Positions 36,301-46,357 of a stretch of 64,000 nucleotides of DNA are shown one piece after another; positions within the stretch are counted from its first letter, which is position 1, and each line of letters opens with the position of its first letter. This DNA comes from Istiophorus platypterus. Lineage: Eukaryota; Chordata; Actinopteri; Istiophoriformes; Istiophoridae. Below the pieces are notes generated by a model, which had not been told where the DNA came from, searched no databases, and saw nothing but the letters and a program-made list of their open reading frames with translations. The translations under genes and the position numbers were made by a program. Where the stretch lies: contig CM029120.1 in assembly GCA_016859345.1 (NCBI GenBank), positions 5,648,501-5,712,500 on the forward strand, in the 5' to 3' direction.

Positions 36301-39300
36301 CTTTTAAACTTAGACGGACGTGGATGTCACACCGGATGATCCACTGCATTTTTAAAGCTACCGACGAGTCTCACTGAAGTACAATAATGAAGAACTAAAC
36401 ACGCATTTGAATCCAATGTTAAAACGCCTATGAACAGCATTTTAACTGCACACGGAAACACGGTTGGCTTAGAAACGCTTCAGATACAAGCTCTGGTTGT
36501 GTGTTATATTCACATTATCACTGAGACGACAGTGGAGGTTAAGTTTACATTTCATCAAGTCAATTTGATGGACTGCTCCACATTGTTTTTACCAACTGTT
36601 CTTGTAACTAATCAAATTATCTTGTAACTTATCAATTTATCTTCCTGTCTCATCAGCTCAGGAAAGTCGATAGTCTGCAGCCACATGATTTTATTTCATT
36701 CTTCCTTCAACATCTTCTTTGCTCATTATAACCCGGCCTTCAGTTCTGAACTTCAGATTTCAGAAATCCTTTCTTTGGGCATTTGATTTAGATCATAACG
36801 ATAATGATCATAGTAATAATGATGTAGATCATTTAATTTAGATAAGTCAGTTACTCGATTGTAAAAATAGTTGCAGGTTTTCTGTCAATCAATTCATCAT
36901 CGTTTTTGTTTTTTACCAGTTATTATCAGGTTCCAGCTTCTCCAGTGTGATGATTTTTTGCTGCTTTTCTTCGTGTAAGTGTAAAGTGAATATCTTTGGG
37001 TTTTTGACTGTTTGGCAGAGAAACCATGAAATTTTGAGAAATTTTTCCCTCTTCCAATGTCTTGACATTTCACAGACTATGTACTAAATAATTAATTGAT
37101 TTACTGATAATAAAAATAAAATTTTGTTGCAGCCCTGCACAGCTTACCCCCATGTGGCGGCTCGCGGGTGTCCCAGATGAGAACCCGTCCGTCGTCAGAT
37201 GAGCTGGCGAACACATTGTCATTTACGGGGCTGACGGACAGGCTGTACACGGCATCGATGTGCAGGAACACGTTCAGAGTTTCCCGCCTGTGGAAGCAAA
37301 CGTCAAACCCGAGCAACAACATGAGGGTAAAAAAAGAAATAAAAAAACCAGAGACTTTCATAACGGCGGTTACTCATATCCAAACGTTTGCTGGTGCAAT
37401 AACGAGCGTGAGCTACGTTGTGTTACCCACCTCTCCACGTCGTGAAGAATCACCTGTTCATCATTTCCTAAAAAAAAAGAAAAGAAAAACAAACACAAGT
37501 TGTTAAACGAAGGAGTGCAGGTGTGCGTCGCGACAAATGCTCCGTTCTAATCCTCGACCTCAGCGCTCAAACGCAAAACAGCCTGTGTGGCTCAGGTGTG
37601 TGCTAGATGGCGTGGTCGGTTAATTATTTATCCATGAATTGCTAAAGCTTTACATCGTACAGATTCTCCCGATTCATTTGCATAGCAGCTAGACAGTGGT
37701 CAGTGAGCAGAGCTCGCCACGCTTCTCCCCAACATTATAATTCAGCAGCTGCAGCATCCTTGAAAATTTTCATTTGCCCCATCCATAATTTATACTCGAC
37801 ACCACTCAAATGCGCTGAATTAACTACAACCACTCCAAAAATGCACAAAAAATACTAAAGATTTTATCTTGAATCTTGTTTTTCTAATACTGGTAAGAAA
37901 AAAAACTATCTAGACTATATAATGGATCTCATCTTCCCAGTGCTGTTTGCCCTCAGATTTATTTATGTTCTTTTAGCCTTTATTTCGCTCCTCTGCACCT
38001 GCAGTGTGTCTAATGACAGTGGGGGGGGTTGTTTTGGGTATTTTTAGAAGGGGGGGGGTACATCATGTTACGAGATTACCATAGTTTTCTCGTTTAATCA
38101 GATTTACCTTTTACCTCCAACCCCCCCAACACTGATAATCCTGCAACAGCACATTCCAGGTCAAGCACTAAAAAAAGAGTTAAAGGTCTCCTCGCTGTGG
38201 TGAAAAAAGTCAGCAGAGATCCTGTTCTTTCTCTCTCTCTTTCTCGCTCTCTCGCTCTCTCCTACCTCCGGAGAAGACCTTTTTGTTGGTGCTGTCGAAG
38301 GCCAGGCAGAAGATGTTGGACAGGTGCTCCCCCTTCAGCTTCACGGGCTTGGACCGGGCGTGGATGGCCTTCTCCATGTGCCACAGCAGCACCCGGCGGT
38401 CATCTCCGCCTGCAGACACGGACAAGCAGACGTGAGCCCCGCAAGAGTGCGGAAAAAGTTCCCTCAAAAAAAAAAACAAAACAAAACAAAAAAAAACAAC
38501 GATAACAACAACAACTGATGCTCCCTTCACAGACTGATTCCTTTTAAACCATTTGTAGAATCTTCTGGTGGGAAAATTATGGTGATAAGTTGATCAATCA
38601 ATTAGTGGACCGAAAACAAATCAGCAGTTATTATGATGATTCATGAAACATCAGATTTTGCCGTGGTTCCAGCTTCTCCAGTGTGATGATTTGCTACCTT
38701 TCTTTGTTTTCTATCACAGTAACGTGAGCATCTTTAGGTTTTGGACTGTTTGTCAGAGGAGACAACACATTTAAATACGTCACCTTGGACTGAGGGAAAC
38801 TGTGTTGGACATTCTTTGTTTTTACTACTACAATGTACATACATTTCATAAATTAAATCATAATAACTTCCTCATGAAGAAAATATTAGATTTGGCTGTC
38901 CTGCACATAGTCTGCGTAGTCTGTAAATAAAAACTCTTGCTCTTCCTGATGTTTCTGCCATTTTTCTTCGCTTTTTGGGCAGAGTTTTTTCTTCTCCGAT
39001 TTTGAAACGGAGGATAGAGGATATCTAATGCTGTACTGAGGTAGAGCTTTTTCAGTTTGTGGTACTGATATATAAAAAAAAGAGTGAAACAAACTATGGT
39101 ACAGACAATATCCGATACACATACGCAAGAGCAAAGATAAAAACGACATTTTACATGGTGCCTAATCTGGAGTAGGAGGTCATTTCCATGTTTCACCAGG
39201 GTTAATTATTACAGTTGTTTGAAAAAGTTTTGGCACCACTGGGCAAATTGCAAATCTTGTTGATGTTTGAGGTGAAAAAGGAGTAAATAAAACCGCTGCA

Positions 39301-40705
39301 GCAAATGACATTAAAAAAAATGAGCCTTTCCTCAAATGTTTTAGCAAAAAAAAAAAGAGAGATTGTGGCGTGATCAAATGTTTGGGCACCTTACCCTCTT
39401 TCTCCTGCTGATCTAGGAGTTTTTACCCACCCTCCCTGCAGATCACTTCCAGTTCGGAGATATTTTTAGTCCTCCTTGCACACACACACACACACACACA
39501 CACACGTCTAAGATCTACCCACTGTTTTCCAATGATGTTCAGATCAGGGGACTGTGAGGGCCCTTCCACAAGCTTCAGCTTCTGTTTCCTGGAGTCGTTC
39601 GCGGTTTATTTGAGGTCTGCCCTGGGTCACTGTCCCGTTGTTGAAACCAGGCTGTTTTGCCTGCAATGTTTCCTGTGCCACCGGCTGCCACACAACCCCA
39701 AAGAATAATATTTCCACCCCCACGCTTAACAGTTGTCGTTGGGGAGGGGGGGGCACTAAATACAGACTTACTGCCCCTAACTTTTGCACACAACTGCCGT
39801 ATCATTATGTAAGAAGCAGCAGTGCATTGATACGTAAAGAAAGGATCTTTTCCTAATGTCTGCATTGTGTTTACATTTTTATTTCCATGTGGTTTGTCCA
39901 AACCTCTGCACACGCCCGTGTACCCCTCGGTTCTCCGGGAAGACCTCGTACCTTTCGGCCGTGGAGGTGGCAGAGCTAACGAGGTGCATCTACCTGGTCT
40001 CTAACGTACCTGGCCAGGTGGAGCCATGACCACAAGCTTAGTTGTAAGTAAAAAAGCAGACCCATCCCCAGCAGATCCAGGAATGACGAGCCTCGGGGTG
40101 CCACGCTAGGCCAGATGATTGTCGGGGGGGGGTTTGTTTTGTTTTGTTTTGTTTTGTTTTAATCCTCTCAGGACATAAATAGCTTTGAGGTTTCGTGGAT
40201 AGAGCGAGGGGGAGGCCACGATCCCACGCAGCGGAGCGGTAAATGTGCGCCACGCCGGGCGAGGGGGCTCGTTTTACGGGCTGGCATACGGGACCGGTCC
40301 GGCGGAGGCGGCCGCCTCCTCCGTCCTCCCGAGCCGCTGCCCCGCTGCCTTGACGTTAGCTAGCTAGCAGGAGCGGCTAGGCTAAGCTAGCATAGCCGGG
40401 AGGGCTTCAGCTGACCCGCCTGGCTCAGCTAGCGGCGCTAGCGGGCTAACATGATTAAAACAGTGCGAGCTAAGGGAGGGAGGGTTTGTCAACTTACCAG
40501 ACACCAGCCATTCGCCGCCGTTGTTGGAGAACTCGATGGCGTTGACACAGCCAAAATGTCCGAGCATGTCCTTCTTGTAGAGGCTGGTGCAGCCGGCCAG
40601 CCTGCGTCTCTGGAATTCCTCCTTCATGAGCGGCTGGCCGGTCAGCTCTCTGCGGGACAGAAAGCCCACCGAGGACCGCATACCGCAGCCCTTCAGCTCC
40701 TTCAT
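25956..40705 (-). CDS. dcaf5: DDB1- and CUL4-associated factor 5 (whole gene, 9 coding exons)
   Basis: DCAF5 is a WD40 substrate receptor that docks on DDB1 in the CUL4-RBX1 ubiquitin ligase. The joined exons are 40498-40705, 38266-38409, 37431-37467, 37148-37287, 35696-35825, 33506-33719, 29994-30060, 28853-28980 and 25956-27311. They give 2424 nt, an 807-residue protein, and every junction keeps frame. Residues about 50-360 form the WD40 propeller. Two WDxR motifs, typical of DDB1-binding DCAFs, are at 168-171 (WDTR) and 213-216 (WDIR). After the propeller comes a conserved helix-rich stretch (THEEYISLVLNSGSG and EDPRMMAFFDSLVRREIEGW). A long Ser/Asp/Glu-rich disordered tail follows and ends SEKKLKT, as in human. 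Human DCAF5 is about 942 residues, so the fish tail is shorter. The start matches the human N-terminus (MRS-VGFLS), which supports this ATG. Confidence 0.95.
27312..28852 (-). other. dcaf5: dcaf5 intron 8
   Basis: Holds a probable SINE at 28583-28760 and a GT repeat near 28200. Frames reading on from the last exon into 27.3-27.57 kb lack homology. Confidence 0.7.
28583..28760 (-). mobile_element. probable tRNA-derived SINE
   Basis: On the minus strand a tRNA-like head contains an A-box-like TAGTGGTTAGAG, followed by a degenerate B-box-like CCGACATCC. About 150 nt later it ends in an A-rich tail (A runs broken by one T). No clear target duplication was seen, so the call is tentative. Confidence 0.4.
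28853..28980 (-). CDS. dcaf5: dcaf5 coding exon 8
   Basis: Encodes residues about 314-356: GRVVNGAFMVLKGHRSIVNQ, then VRFNPHTYMICSSGVEKVIK, the last propeller blade. The acceptor is TTTTAAG, the donor is GTCAGT, and the exon leaves in phase 0. Confidence 0.95.
28981..29993 (-). other. dcaf5: dcaf5 intron 7
   Basis: Holds an AAAT/AAC repeat (28997-29035) and an AAT repeat (29504-29523). Nothing else was recognised. Confidence 0.7.
29994..30060 (-). CDS. dcaf5: dcaf5 coding exon 7
   Basis: Encodes YILSGSDDFNLYMWKIPKD then PEA, one WD40 blade. It begins after CTCAG and ends with donor GTGAGT, in phase 1. Confidence 0.96.
30061..33505 (-). other. dcaf5: dcaf5 intron 6
   Basis: The largest dcaf5 intron. 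The segment 30510-30660 resembles a fish dispersed repeat containing 'ggtgacctttgacctc'. The rest shows only short homopolymers and no coding signal. Confidence 0.65.
33506..33719 (-). CDS. dcaf5: dcaf5 coding exon 6
   Basis: Encodes residues 220-291: SSLLRYGGSMSLQSAMSVRF, LLALRRRLPPVLYELHSRLP and GYFNSCTMKSCCFAGDRDQ, nearly identical to human. It ends CAG with a weak GTCGGT donor, in phase 0. Confidence 0.96.
33720..35695 (-). other. dcaf5: dcaf5 intron 5
   Basis: AT-rich sequence with no recognisable element. A GC-rich patch at 34.88-35.05 kb has no coding homology. Confidence 0.65.
35696..35825 (-). CDS. dcaf5: dcaf5 coding exon 5
   Basis: Encodes about residues 177-219: EPFCLASYPSAFHSVMFNP and LLATANSKEGVGLWDIRKPR. 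The second WDxR motif (WDIR) is here. The donor CAG/GTCGGA is weak for a U1 site, but frame and homology fix it. Confidence 0.94.
35826..37147 (-). other. dcaf5: dcaf5 intron 4
   Basis: AT-rich. The last 260 nt on the plus-coordinate side (36880-37136) are one copy of a dispersed repeat. Nothing else was seen. Confidence 0.65.
36880..37136. repeat. dispersed repeat, copy 1 of a pair in dcaf5 introns
   Basis: Contains 'ggttccagcttctccagtgt', 'gatgattttttgctgctttt' and 'ctttgggtttttgactgttt', ending near 'ttgttgcagccctgc'. The same chain is at 38585-38790. Confidence 0.65.
37148..37287 (-). CDS. dcaf5: dcaf5 coding exon 4
   Basis: Encodes about residues 130-176: IDAVYSLSVSPVNDN, then SSSDDGRVLIWDTREPPHG. 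It holds the first WDxR motif (WDTR), a predicted contact for DDB1. The donor is GTAAGC, in phase 1. Confidence 0.96.
37431..37467 (-). CDS. dcaf5: dcaf5 coding exon 3 (37-nt microexon)
   Basis: Encodes GNDEQVILHDVER, matching the human stretch NDEQVILHDVE at the same place. The acceptor is TTTTTTTTAG and the donor is GTGGGT. Entering phase is 1 and leaving phase is 2, so skipping the exon would break the frame. Confidence 0.93.
37468..38265 (-). other. dcaf5: dcaf5 intron 2
   Basis: Unremarkable AT-rich intron with two short poly-G runs near 38.02 and 38.05 kb and a CT-rich acceptor-side patch. No gene or element was seen. Confidence 0.65.
38266..38409 (-). CDS. dcaf5: dcaf5 coding exon 2
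   Basis: Encodes residues 70-117, including GGDDRRVLLWHMEKAIHAR and FCLAFDSTNKKVFSGG, which is WD40 blade sequence. The acceptor is CAG, the donor is GTAGGA, and both flanking introns are phase 1. Confidence 0.95.
38585..38790. repeat. dispersed repeat, copy 2 of a pair in dcaf5 introns
   Basis: Contains 'ggttccagcttctccagtgt', 'gatgatttgctacctttctt' and 'tttaggttttggactgtttg', in the same order and orientation as at 36.9 kb. Confidence 0.65.
39211..39920 (-). mobile_element. decayed Tc1/mariner-like DNA transposon
   Basis: The left end reads GAAAAAGTTTTGGCACC and the right end is similar in reverse (TTTGTCCAAACCTCTGCAC), like Tc1 terminal repeats. The minus strand encodes VKRGGGNIILWGC, then AAGGTGNIAGK, which corresponds to the VKHGGG..MVWGCF..SGTG block of Tc1 transposases. 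After a frameshift comes DLNIIGKQW, corresponding to the SPDLNPIENLW block. A CA repeat interrupts it near 39.48 kb. The glutamate of the last block is Gly here, so the copy is dead. Confidence 0.8.
39479..39505. repeat. CA microsatellite inside the Tc1-like element
   Basis: About 13 CA units. Confidence 0.95.
40498..40705 (-). CDS. dcaf5: dcaf5 coding exon 1
   Basis: Encodes residues 1-69, beginning MKELKGCGMRSSVGFLSR and running into the first WD40 strand (LGHFGCVNAIEFSNNGGEW). The donor is GTAAGT and the intron is in phase 1. A second ATG eight codons in (MRSS) is also conserved in human and could serve as a start. Confidence 0.94.
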
Positions 40706-41210
40706 CTCCCTCCACGTATTTCAACAACAACAACAAAAAAAAAAAATGAAGGAGAAGAGGCAGAGGAGGAAGAAAGAGGAGGAGGAGGAGGAGGAGGAGG
40801 GATAACAAACAAACAAACAAAACACACGCACACGACCCCTCTCTGCTTTTGTTGTTAACCACCGCAGCCCCCGACACCTGCTCTCGTTGTTCGGTGGATG
40901 AGGCTCTCGGCCGGTCTACATTACGGTGGCTCCCCCGCTGGCGTCGACGTCGTTCCGCGCCGCCTCCGACCCTCTCGCCAGTCCCGGCGGCGGCTTCCTG
41001 CTCCGGCGGAGGATCGCTCACTCTCCCCCCCTGCTCCCTCCCTCCCTCTCCCTCTCTCCCTCCCTCTCCCTCCCTCTCTCTCCGGTATCACCGCCCCCCC
41101 CCCTCCATCCCTCGGTTCGGCCGGACCGGTACCGGACCCCGGTTCGGACCCCGGTTCGGACCCGGCGGAGTTTCACCGCGATCTGAGCTTCTCAGGCGCT
41201 GAAACTAAAC
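40706..41210 (-). promoter_or_regulatory. dcaf5: dcaf5 5' leader and CpG-rich promoter region
   Basis: No TATA box is evident. The region is CpG-dense from about 40880, with a purine repeat (GGA type) at 40740-40801 and a pure CT tract at 41031-41086. A short repeat of CCGGTTCGGACC type lies at 41137-41166. This is consistent with a housekeeping-type promoter with dispersed starts. The start position is inferred, not seen. Confidence 0.5.
40740..40801. repeat. dcaf5: purine-rich GGA repeat in the dcaf5 leader
   Basis: Purine tract ending in about nine GGA units, 35-95 nt upstream of the dcaf5 start codon. Confidence 0.95.
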
Positions 41211-41480
41211 CGCAAACCGGTGTAACTGATATAAAATGTCGGGTGTTTCAAAAGGGGGAAATAAAATTCTTTTATGTGAAATATTATCGTTTCACGTTCA
41301 TGTCGCCATTTATTTTATTTTTTTTAAAAAGTGCTGAACAGGAAAAGTTCTGCGTGTTGCCACTTTCTACGTTTCACAGGAAGATATTGTACATAATACT
41401 CCACTAAACTGGATTTATCAGCTATTTACTTTAATTTGCTGACCAAAAATTTACAGTATAATATTTGTGATACGATTACA

Positions 41481-41600
41481 CACATTATATCTATCTATCT
41501 ATCTATATCTATATCTATAGATATATATAGATATAAATATATCTATATATATCTATATCTATATCTATATCTATATAGATATAGATATATATATATATAT
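41481..41600. repeat. ATCT/AT compound microsatellite
   Basis: Four ATCT units, then TATATC and TA repeats with some self-complementarity. Confidence 0.95.
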
Positions 41601-41602
41601 AG

Positions 41603-41770
41603 TATGCAAATGTTTGGGCACCCCTGAGTAAACTGCCTATTTTGTTCATTTTTGAAGTGAGAGGAAGTAAATATAACCTCTACAGCAAAAAGACTTTAAA
41701 TGCATTTTATAACATTAAAGCACCGTTAGTTTTTATCTCATGAACTTAAAAAAAATAATAAAAAATGTAA
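41603..41770. mobile_element. Tc1-like terminal fragment
   Basis: Begins GCAAATGTTTGGGCACCCC and for about 110 nt parallels the left end of the element at 39211 (for example agtaaata-aacc-ct-cagcaaa). No transposase sequence follows. Confidence 0.6.
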
Positions 41771-42766
41771 TGGTGGCATGTCTTTAAAAATAACAATCAA
41801 TAATGATAATAAAATAATAATAAAATGGCAGTGTAATATTGCCTAAAATGGTATTTTAGCCAATATAGCCCTTTGGTAAGGTCCAATACATTGGAAAATA
41901 CATTTTGAAAAAGTACTTTTACTGACAATACTTTAAAGTCCACAGTGTGTTTATACTTACTGTGATAAGGGCTAAGAAAGATTTTCAGTGCAGGGGTTTG
42001 ACCTTGAATCGAATATTTTTACATTGTGCTAATTTCACCCTAGTGAGATGCTCCACATTCTGGCCACATGTATGGAGTTAACAGTGTTTGACAGGGAGAA
42101 GAGATTTTTGGCAGCAAGTAAGACATTTTAATGAAAGTATGTTTAATTTGCTTGCAGTGGCTCTGGGTTCTCGTGTTACCTTCACTGACCAGCGTTCATA
42201 TTGCTAGATCAGCCTTTATATTTACCCCAACAACAGTGTTTTAGTCCCCATCTTGAGCAGTAAACAGATTTTAGTAACTCACACATTGAAACAAAAGTAC
42301 ATTTTAGTGCATATAGTAGTTTTATTACTCCCAGTTCTTTGGGATTACAGTGGTAGTCTTTAGGGGAACTTTCCGTTTCAACAAGCCTTTCTCTGAGACA
42401 ACATGAACAAAAAAAAAGCAAACAAAAAACATCTATATAGAGAAACAAATGTATGCTCAAAATGAATGGACTGCAGGATTGACTGTAGTGTTGTTTTAAC
42501 TGATCCAATCCCATGTTTGAGAGTCAACTGGCCAGAGTGTGATTATCTCCTTCCGGCCAATGAGCAGGTTTGACTGCAAAATCAGTGCAACCTCGCTGAT
42601 ACATTTCTATTGTAAAGACTCAGCACCATATTAGCCAGGAATATTCATATATATATATATATTTATATATATATATGTCAAAATTAAGCAATTTAGGCAC
42701 TTATCAAGAAATTGGCAAAGGTTATGATGAAACTGCCGCTGAAAGAAATTTTATAAGCAAAACACT

Positions 42767-42772
42767 TTTATT
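42767..42772 (-). terminator. pacs2: candidate pacs2 polyadenylation signal AATAAA
   Basis: First canonical hexamer after the stop on this strand. Another lies at 42321-42326. Neither can be confirmed without transcripts. Confidence 0.4.
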
Positions 42773-43489
42773 TTTTTCTCTTCGGTTTTATGCTTAATAG
42801 TCAAATGAAGATTGAGCAAAATCTACTGACAGAACATCTTGTTTGAAACGTTAGCATCACATAGCCTACATGTTCTAGGGTTAACCTCACAGAATATGGA
42901 ACTAAAAATCTAACGTAGAGCGACGAGCGTTCACACGGAGCATAAAGTGATATTAAACTGCACTGGGAGGATACGGACGCTTGGTTTACTCTCGCCGACC
43001 ACATGCCATGTCACCACCGCTTGTGCTGTTGTTGACCTCAGGTATAATGACGGATACAGTGTCTCTATGTGCCTCTGCGGAAAAAACCACAGCCAGGCGG
43101 ACTTGCAGGTTCCCGGGGGTCAGGTTGAACACACACTAAAATCTATAATGGACAAACATTTAAAAGTGCTTTACATTAAGGTACCTTCAATACATTCACC
43201 TCTACATTATGAAGTCGTCTATAATACCACACAGGTAACGAGTGAGCTGCAGTTGATGAGTATTTCCTTTGGCAAAAGTAACGTTTGCTTTTAGCAAAAG
43301 ATACGGAGTGTGGTGGAGGAGTGTGGGGCTTTGAGGAAGAAGGGTTTTTCTAGCATTTACATTTTAGGGGGAAAAAAATTTAAAAAAATTGCTTAACCAC
43401 TCTGTAAAATCCTTTTCTTTATACAAATCGCGCTCAAAAGGAACAGTTTGTATCTATTTTCTTGCTGAGAGTTAGATGAGAGGACCGAT

Positions 43490-43965
43490 CCCACCCCCAT
43501 AGCTCTAAACCGGTTAGCCTGGCCTGGCTCAGTTTTGGTACAGGTTATATAAACGAGATAGAACGTGTTAATCTGTGATCTTTAGAGATGCTGGTAGACG
43601 TTTTTGTTACTTTTGATCAGTGCCAGGCTAGCTGTTTGCCAGCAGCCCGTTAGCTTAGCCTAGCTTAGCTTAGTATGAAAACTGGGAAATGGTGGAAACT
43701 GCTAGCATAGCTTTGTCTGAAGGTTAAAAAAAGGAGGAGGGTTTATGTGCCCAAGCTGTTTCCTATAAACCCCAACTTGTCATTTTTGCTTTTAGGTTTC
43801 TGTACAAATTAAACATGAGAAATTACATTTTGCTTAGTAGGCGTTGATGGCACTAGCAGACATTTTTTGTTCCTTTTAGACAGATCCGGGCTAGCTGTTC
43901 CCCTCCTGCTACGCTAAGCTAAGCTAACAAGCTGCTAGCTGTAGCTACATATTTACCACACAGAC
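43490..43965. repeat. dispersed 'tagcttagcttagc' repeat, copy 3 (in pacs2 3'UTR)
   Basis: Left arm TTAGCTTAGCCTAGCTTAGC with 'gaaaactgggaaa', and right arm ACGCTAAGCTAAGCTAACAA. The arms are inverted and would lie within the inferred pacs2 3'UTR. Confidence 0.6.
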
Positions 43966-45019
43966 GAGTTTATCGGACTTTTAATCTAACTCTTGGCAAG
44001 AAAGCAAATAATCCCATTTCCCAAAGCATCAGCATTTTCCTTCATGTTTGGATTACCATCTAAAAAGGAGTTCATTTTGTGCTATTAATCGTTTTCTAAA
44101 AAGCAGGATGTTGTTGACTTTTTGGGTTTTTTTTCCTAATTTTGGAGCAAAACTCTTCAAATCTCGAGCCAGTTTACCAGGAGGAGAAACAAACAAAAAC
44201 AAAATGCAGGGGATTACCTAGAGTGAAATTCACAACTAAGAGCAGTGCATAATTTTCTTGCAGTGCCAGGTTATTATTCAGAATCGCATTCACACAGTAT
44301 TCAGTCTATTGCACATTAGACTTTTCATTTAGTGCAGAGGGCCAAAGGTCACAGGCCATTTCTTTTTTTTTTTTCTTCTTCAGGGTTAAGACGATGAATC
44401 GACAACAGTCTCTGAAGTTGAGAATCCAAAATTTCTTCCTCATAGTTAGAAAACAAGATGAACATCACCTCTTCCACTTCATTTCAAGGCAGCCGCTCTT
44501 TCTTTCTTTTCTTTTTTTTTTTGCTTTGTTTTGTTTTTTTTAAATATATATTCTTGATTAATTGTGCTGGCCAAGTGCTTGAAACCAACCTCACCAAATA
44601 ATAATTAAAAAAAAAAAAAAACAAGATGGCAGAGGGTGAAACCTGGGCACTCTTACAGTATGTCAAAGGTTAGAAGTCCTTTCTAATTATTATTATTTAA
44701 TTAGGCTTTTTTTTTTCCTCAAAAGTCTATAAAACATCAGCAGGATTTTTTTTTTCTTTTAAAAAGCAGAGTAAAGAAATATTCCCTTGGCAGCCTTGCC
44801 TTGAGACTTTTTTTTTTTTTTACATAAATAGAAAATTAAAAAAAAACACGCAAAAGATTAAATAACCGGACAAATGCAATAGTGGAAAGCAGGAGCTTAA
44901 ATTAAGACAGCAGAATAGAAGACATGTGCTGGGGGGAAGGTTAAAAACCGTTGGCACGTGGGAGAGGGAAGGGAAGGGGGAGCTGTCCTCTCCTCAGTGT
45001 TTCAGTCTCTTAGGTGCTG

Positions 45020-45138
45020 CTAGTACGGGCCCTTCGTGTGTCCAAAGATCCCGATGGGGAAATGTTTAACGTGCGAGGACCACTGCGCCGCCAGCTGGAA
45101 AAACTTGACATCGTTCCACTCGACGCCATCGATAAGCA
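45020..45138 (-). CDS. pacs2: pacs2 last coding exon
   Basis: Encodes LIDGVEWNDVKFFQLAAQW, then SSHVKHFPIGIFGHTKGPY and stop TAG at 45022-45020. The human protein ends FGHSKATF, so the last residues diverge. Confidence 0.95.
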
Positions 45139-46315
45139 CTGCAGAAGACAAAGTGCAAAAAAAAACAAAAACGACAAAAAAAGCAAAACATATATATCAT
45201 CGGCTGTTTCCATCACAGGTCGACCCTGCTGCAGCTGACAACGAGGGGACATCTTCGAACGGCTTGTTTCGAAGGACCAACAGTCCAAAACCCTAAAGGT
45301 ATTCAATTTACAGTGATACGAAACACAGAGAAGCAACAAATCCTCAAATTCCAGAAACTGGACAACTGATTGTTTGGAACATTTGTTTGACAAATTACTT
45401 AAATAATAAACCAAACATTAGAGAACTTTTTCAGTTCATTTCATGTTGGTTGCAGAGTTTGACTCAAGGCTTCAGGACTAGTTTTCACTATGCAGCATTC
45501 AATCTGAGATAATAAAGAAGATAGAATGAAACACTTTTAAAAATAAAAACATGTACAAAATATGTACCAAAAAAAACTTTTTCTTCTCATGATAACTTTA
45601 TTTTTTCTTTTTTTAGATGAAAACGGTCATCTGACCATTCTCTGATTCAGTGGTTGATACTGTTCTCAGGTTGAGGCTTGACTCAGTAGTATCAACTGTT
45701 ATCAACACATCTCCCATCATTTCCTTCTAGTGGGTGAGCATGATGAGCTACACACATGAGAAAAATTCATATAGGGATAGGACACTTAAAGTAGAAGGAA
45801 ATAACAGAACTGCACACAATATATAGAAAAATAGCTTAAAATTTTGGAAAAAAATTGTTACTTAAACCGACATCTGGCTAAAAATTCAATAATAAATCAT
45901 TTTGGGCCTTTGGGGGGGGTTTTATTATCAGGAGAAAATGAAGAACAAAAAGGACTGGCCAGCATCATAAACCCCTGAGGCTACAAGGGCAACTATGTGT
46001 TGTGTTTTAACAAACAACAACACAAATCAAAACCACAACATATCTCCAAAATACATCACAGTTATGAGAAAGCTATTTTTCTGGGGTTGTTTTTTCTTGT
46101 TGCAACTATCGCTATTGCATCTCTTGTTATCTTTAATTGCCAGGTTGAAATATTGACAAAAACCTCAGACAAAACTGAACACACAAAGAAAACTACCTGC
46201 AATCTCTCTGGGGATTTATGGGGTGACTGCTGGGGGGCAGGACACACGCACGCACGCACGCACGCACACACACGCACACACACACACACACACAAACACA
46301 CACGCACACAAACAC

Positions 46316-46357
<42 letters not shown>

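Larger units (their letters stand above)
38410..40497 (-). other. dcaf5: dcaf5 intron 1
   Basis: Contains a second copy of the dispersed repeat (38585-38790), a decayed Tc1-like element (39211-39920) with an internal CA repeat, and a TTTTG repeat near 40140. Confidence 0.7.
41211..42749. other. dcaf5-pacs2 intergenic spacer
   Basis: Short spacer between the dcaf5 promoter and the pacs2 3' end. It holds an ATCT/AT microsatellite (41481-41600), a Tc1-like terminus (41603-41770), a fragment of an 'agtactttactg' type dispersed repeat near 41.91 kb, and a TA tract at 42648-42677. No gene is visible. Confidence 0.6.
42750..45019 (-). other. pacs2: pacs2 3' untranslated region (inferred extent)
   Basis: Extends from the stop to the first AATAAA, about 2.25 kb away. 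It contains many poly-T runs (A runs in the transcript) and a copy of the foldback-type repeat at 43.49-43.96 kb. No coding frame is visible. The extent depends on the poly(A) site used; an ATTAAA lies near 43980. Confidence 0.45.

Noticed and set aside
40494..41021. 175-codon minus-strand frame overlapping the dcaf5 start
   Set aside because: It starts from GTG, is leucine-rich only because of the CTC repeat, and reads dcaf5 exon 1 out of frame.
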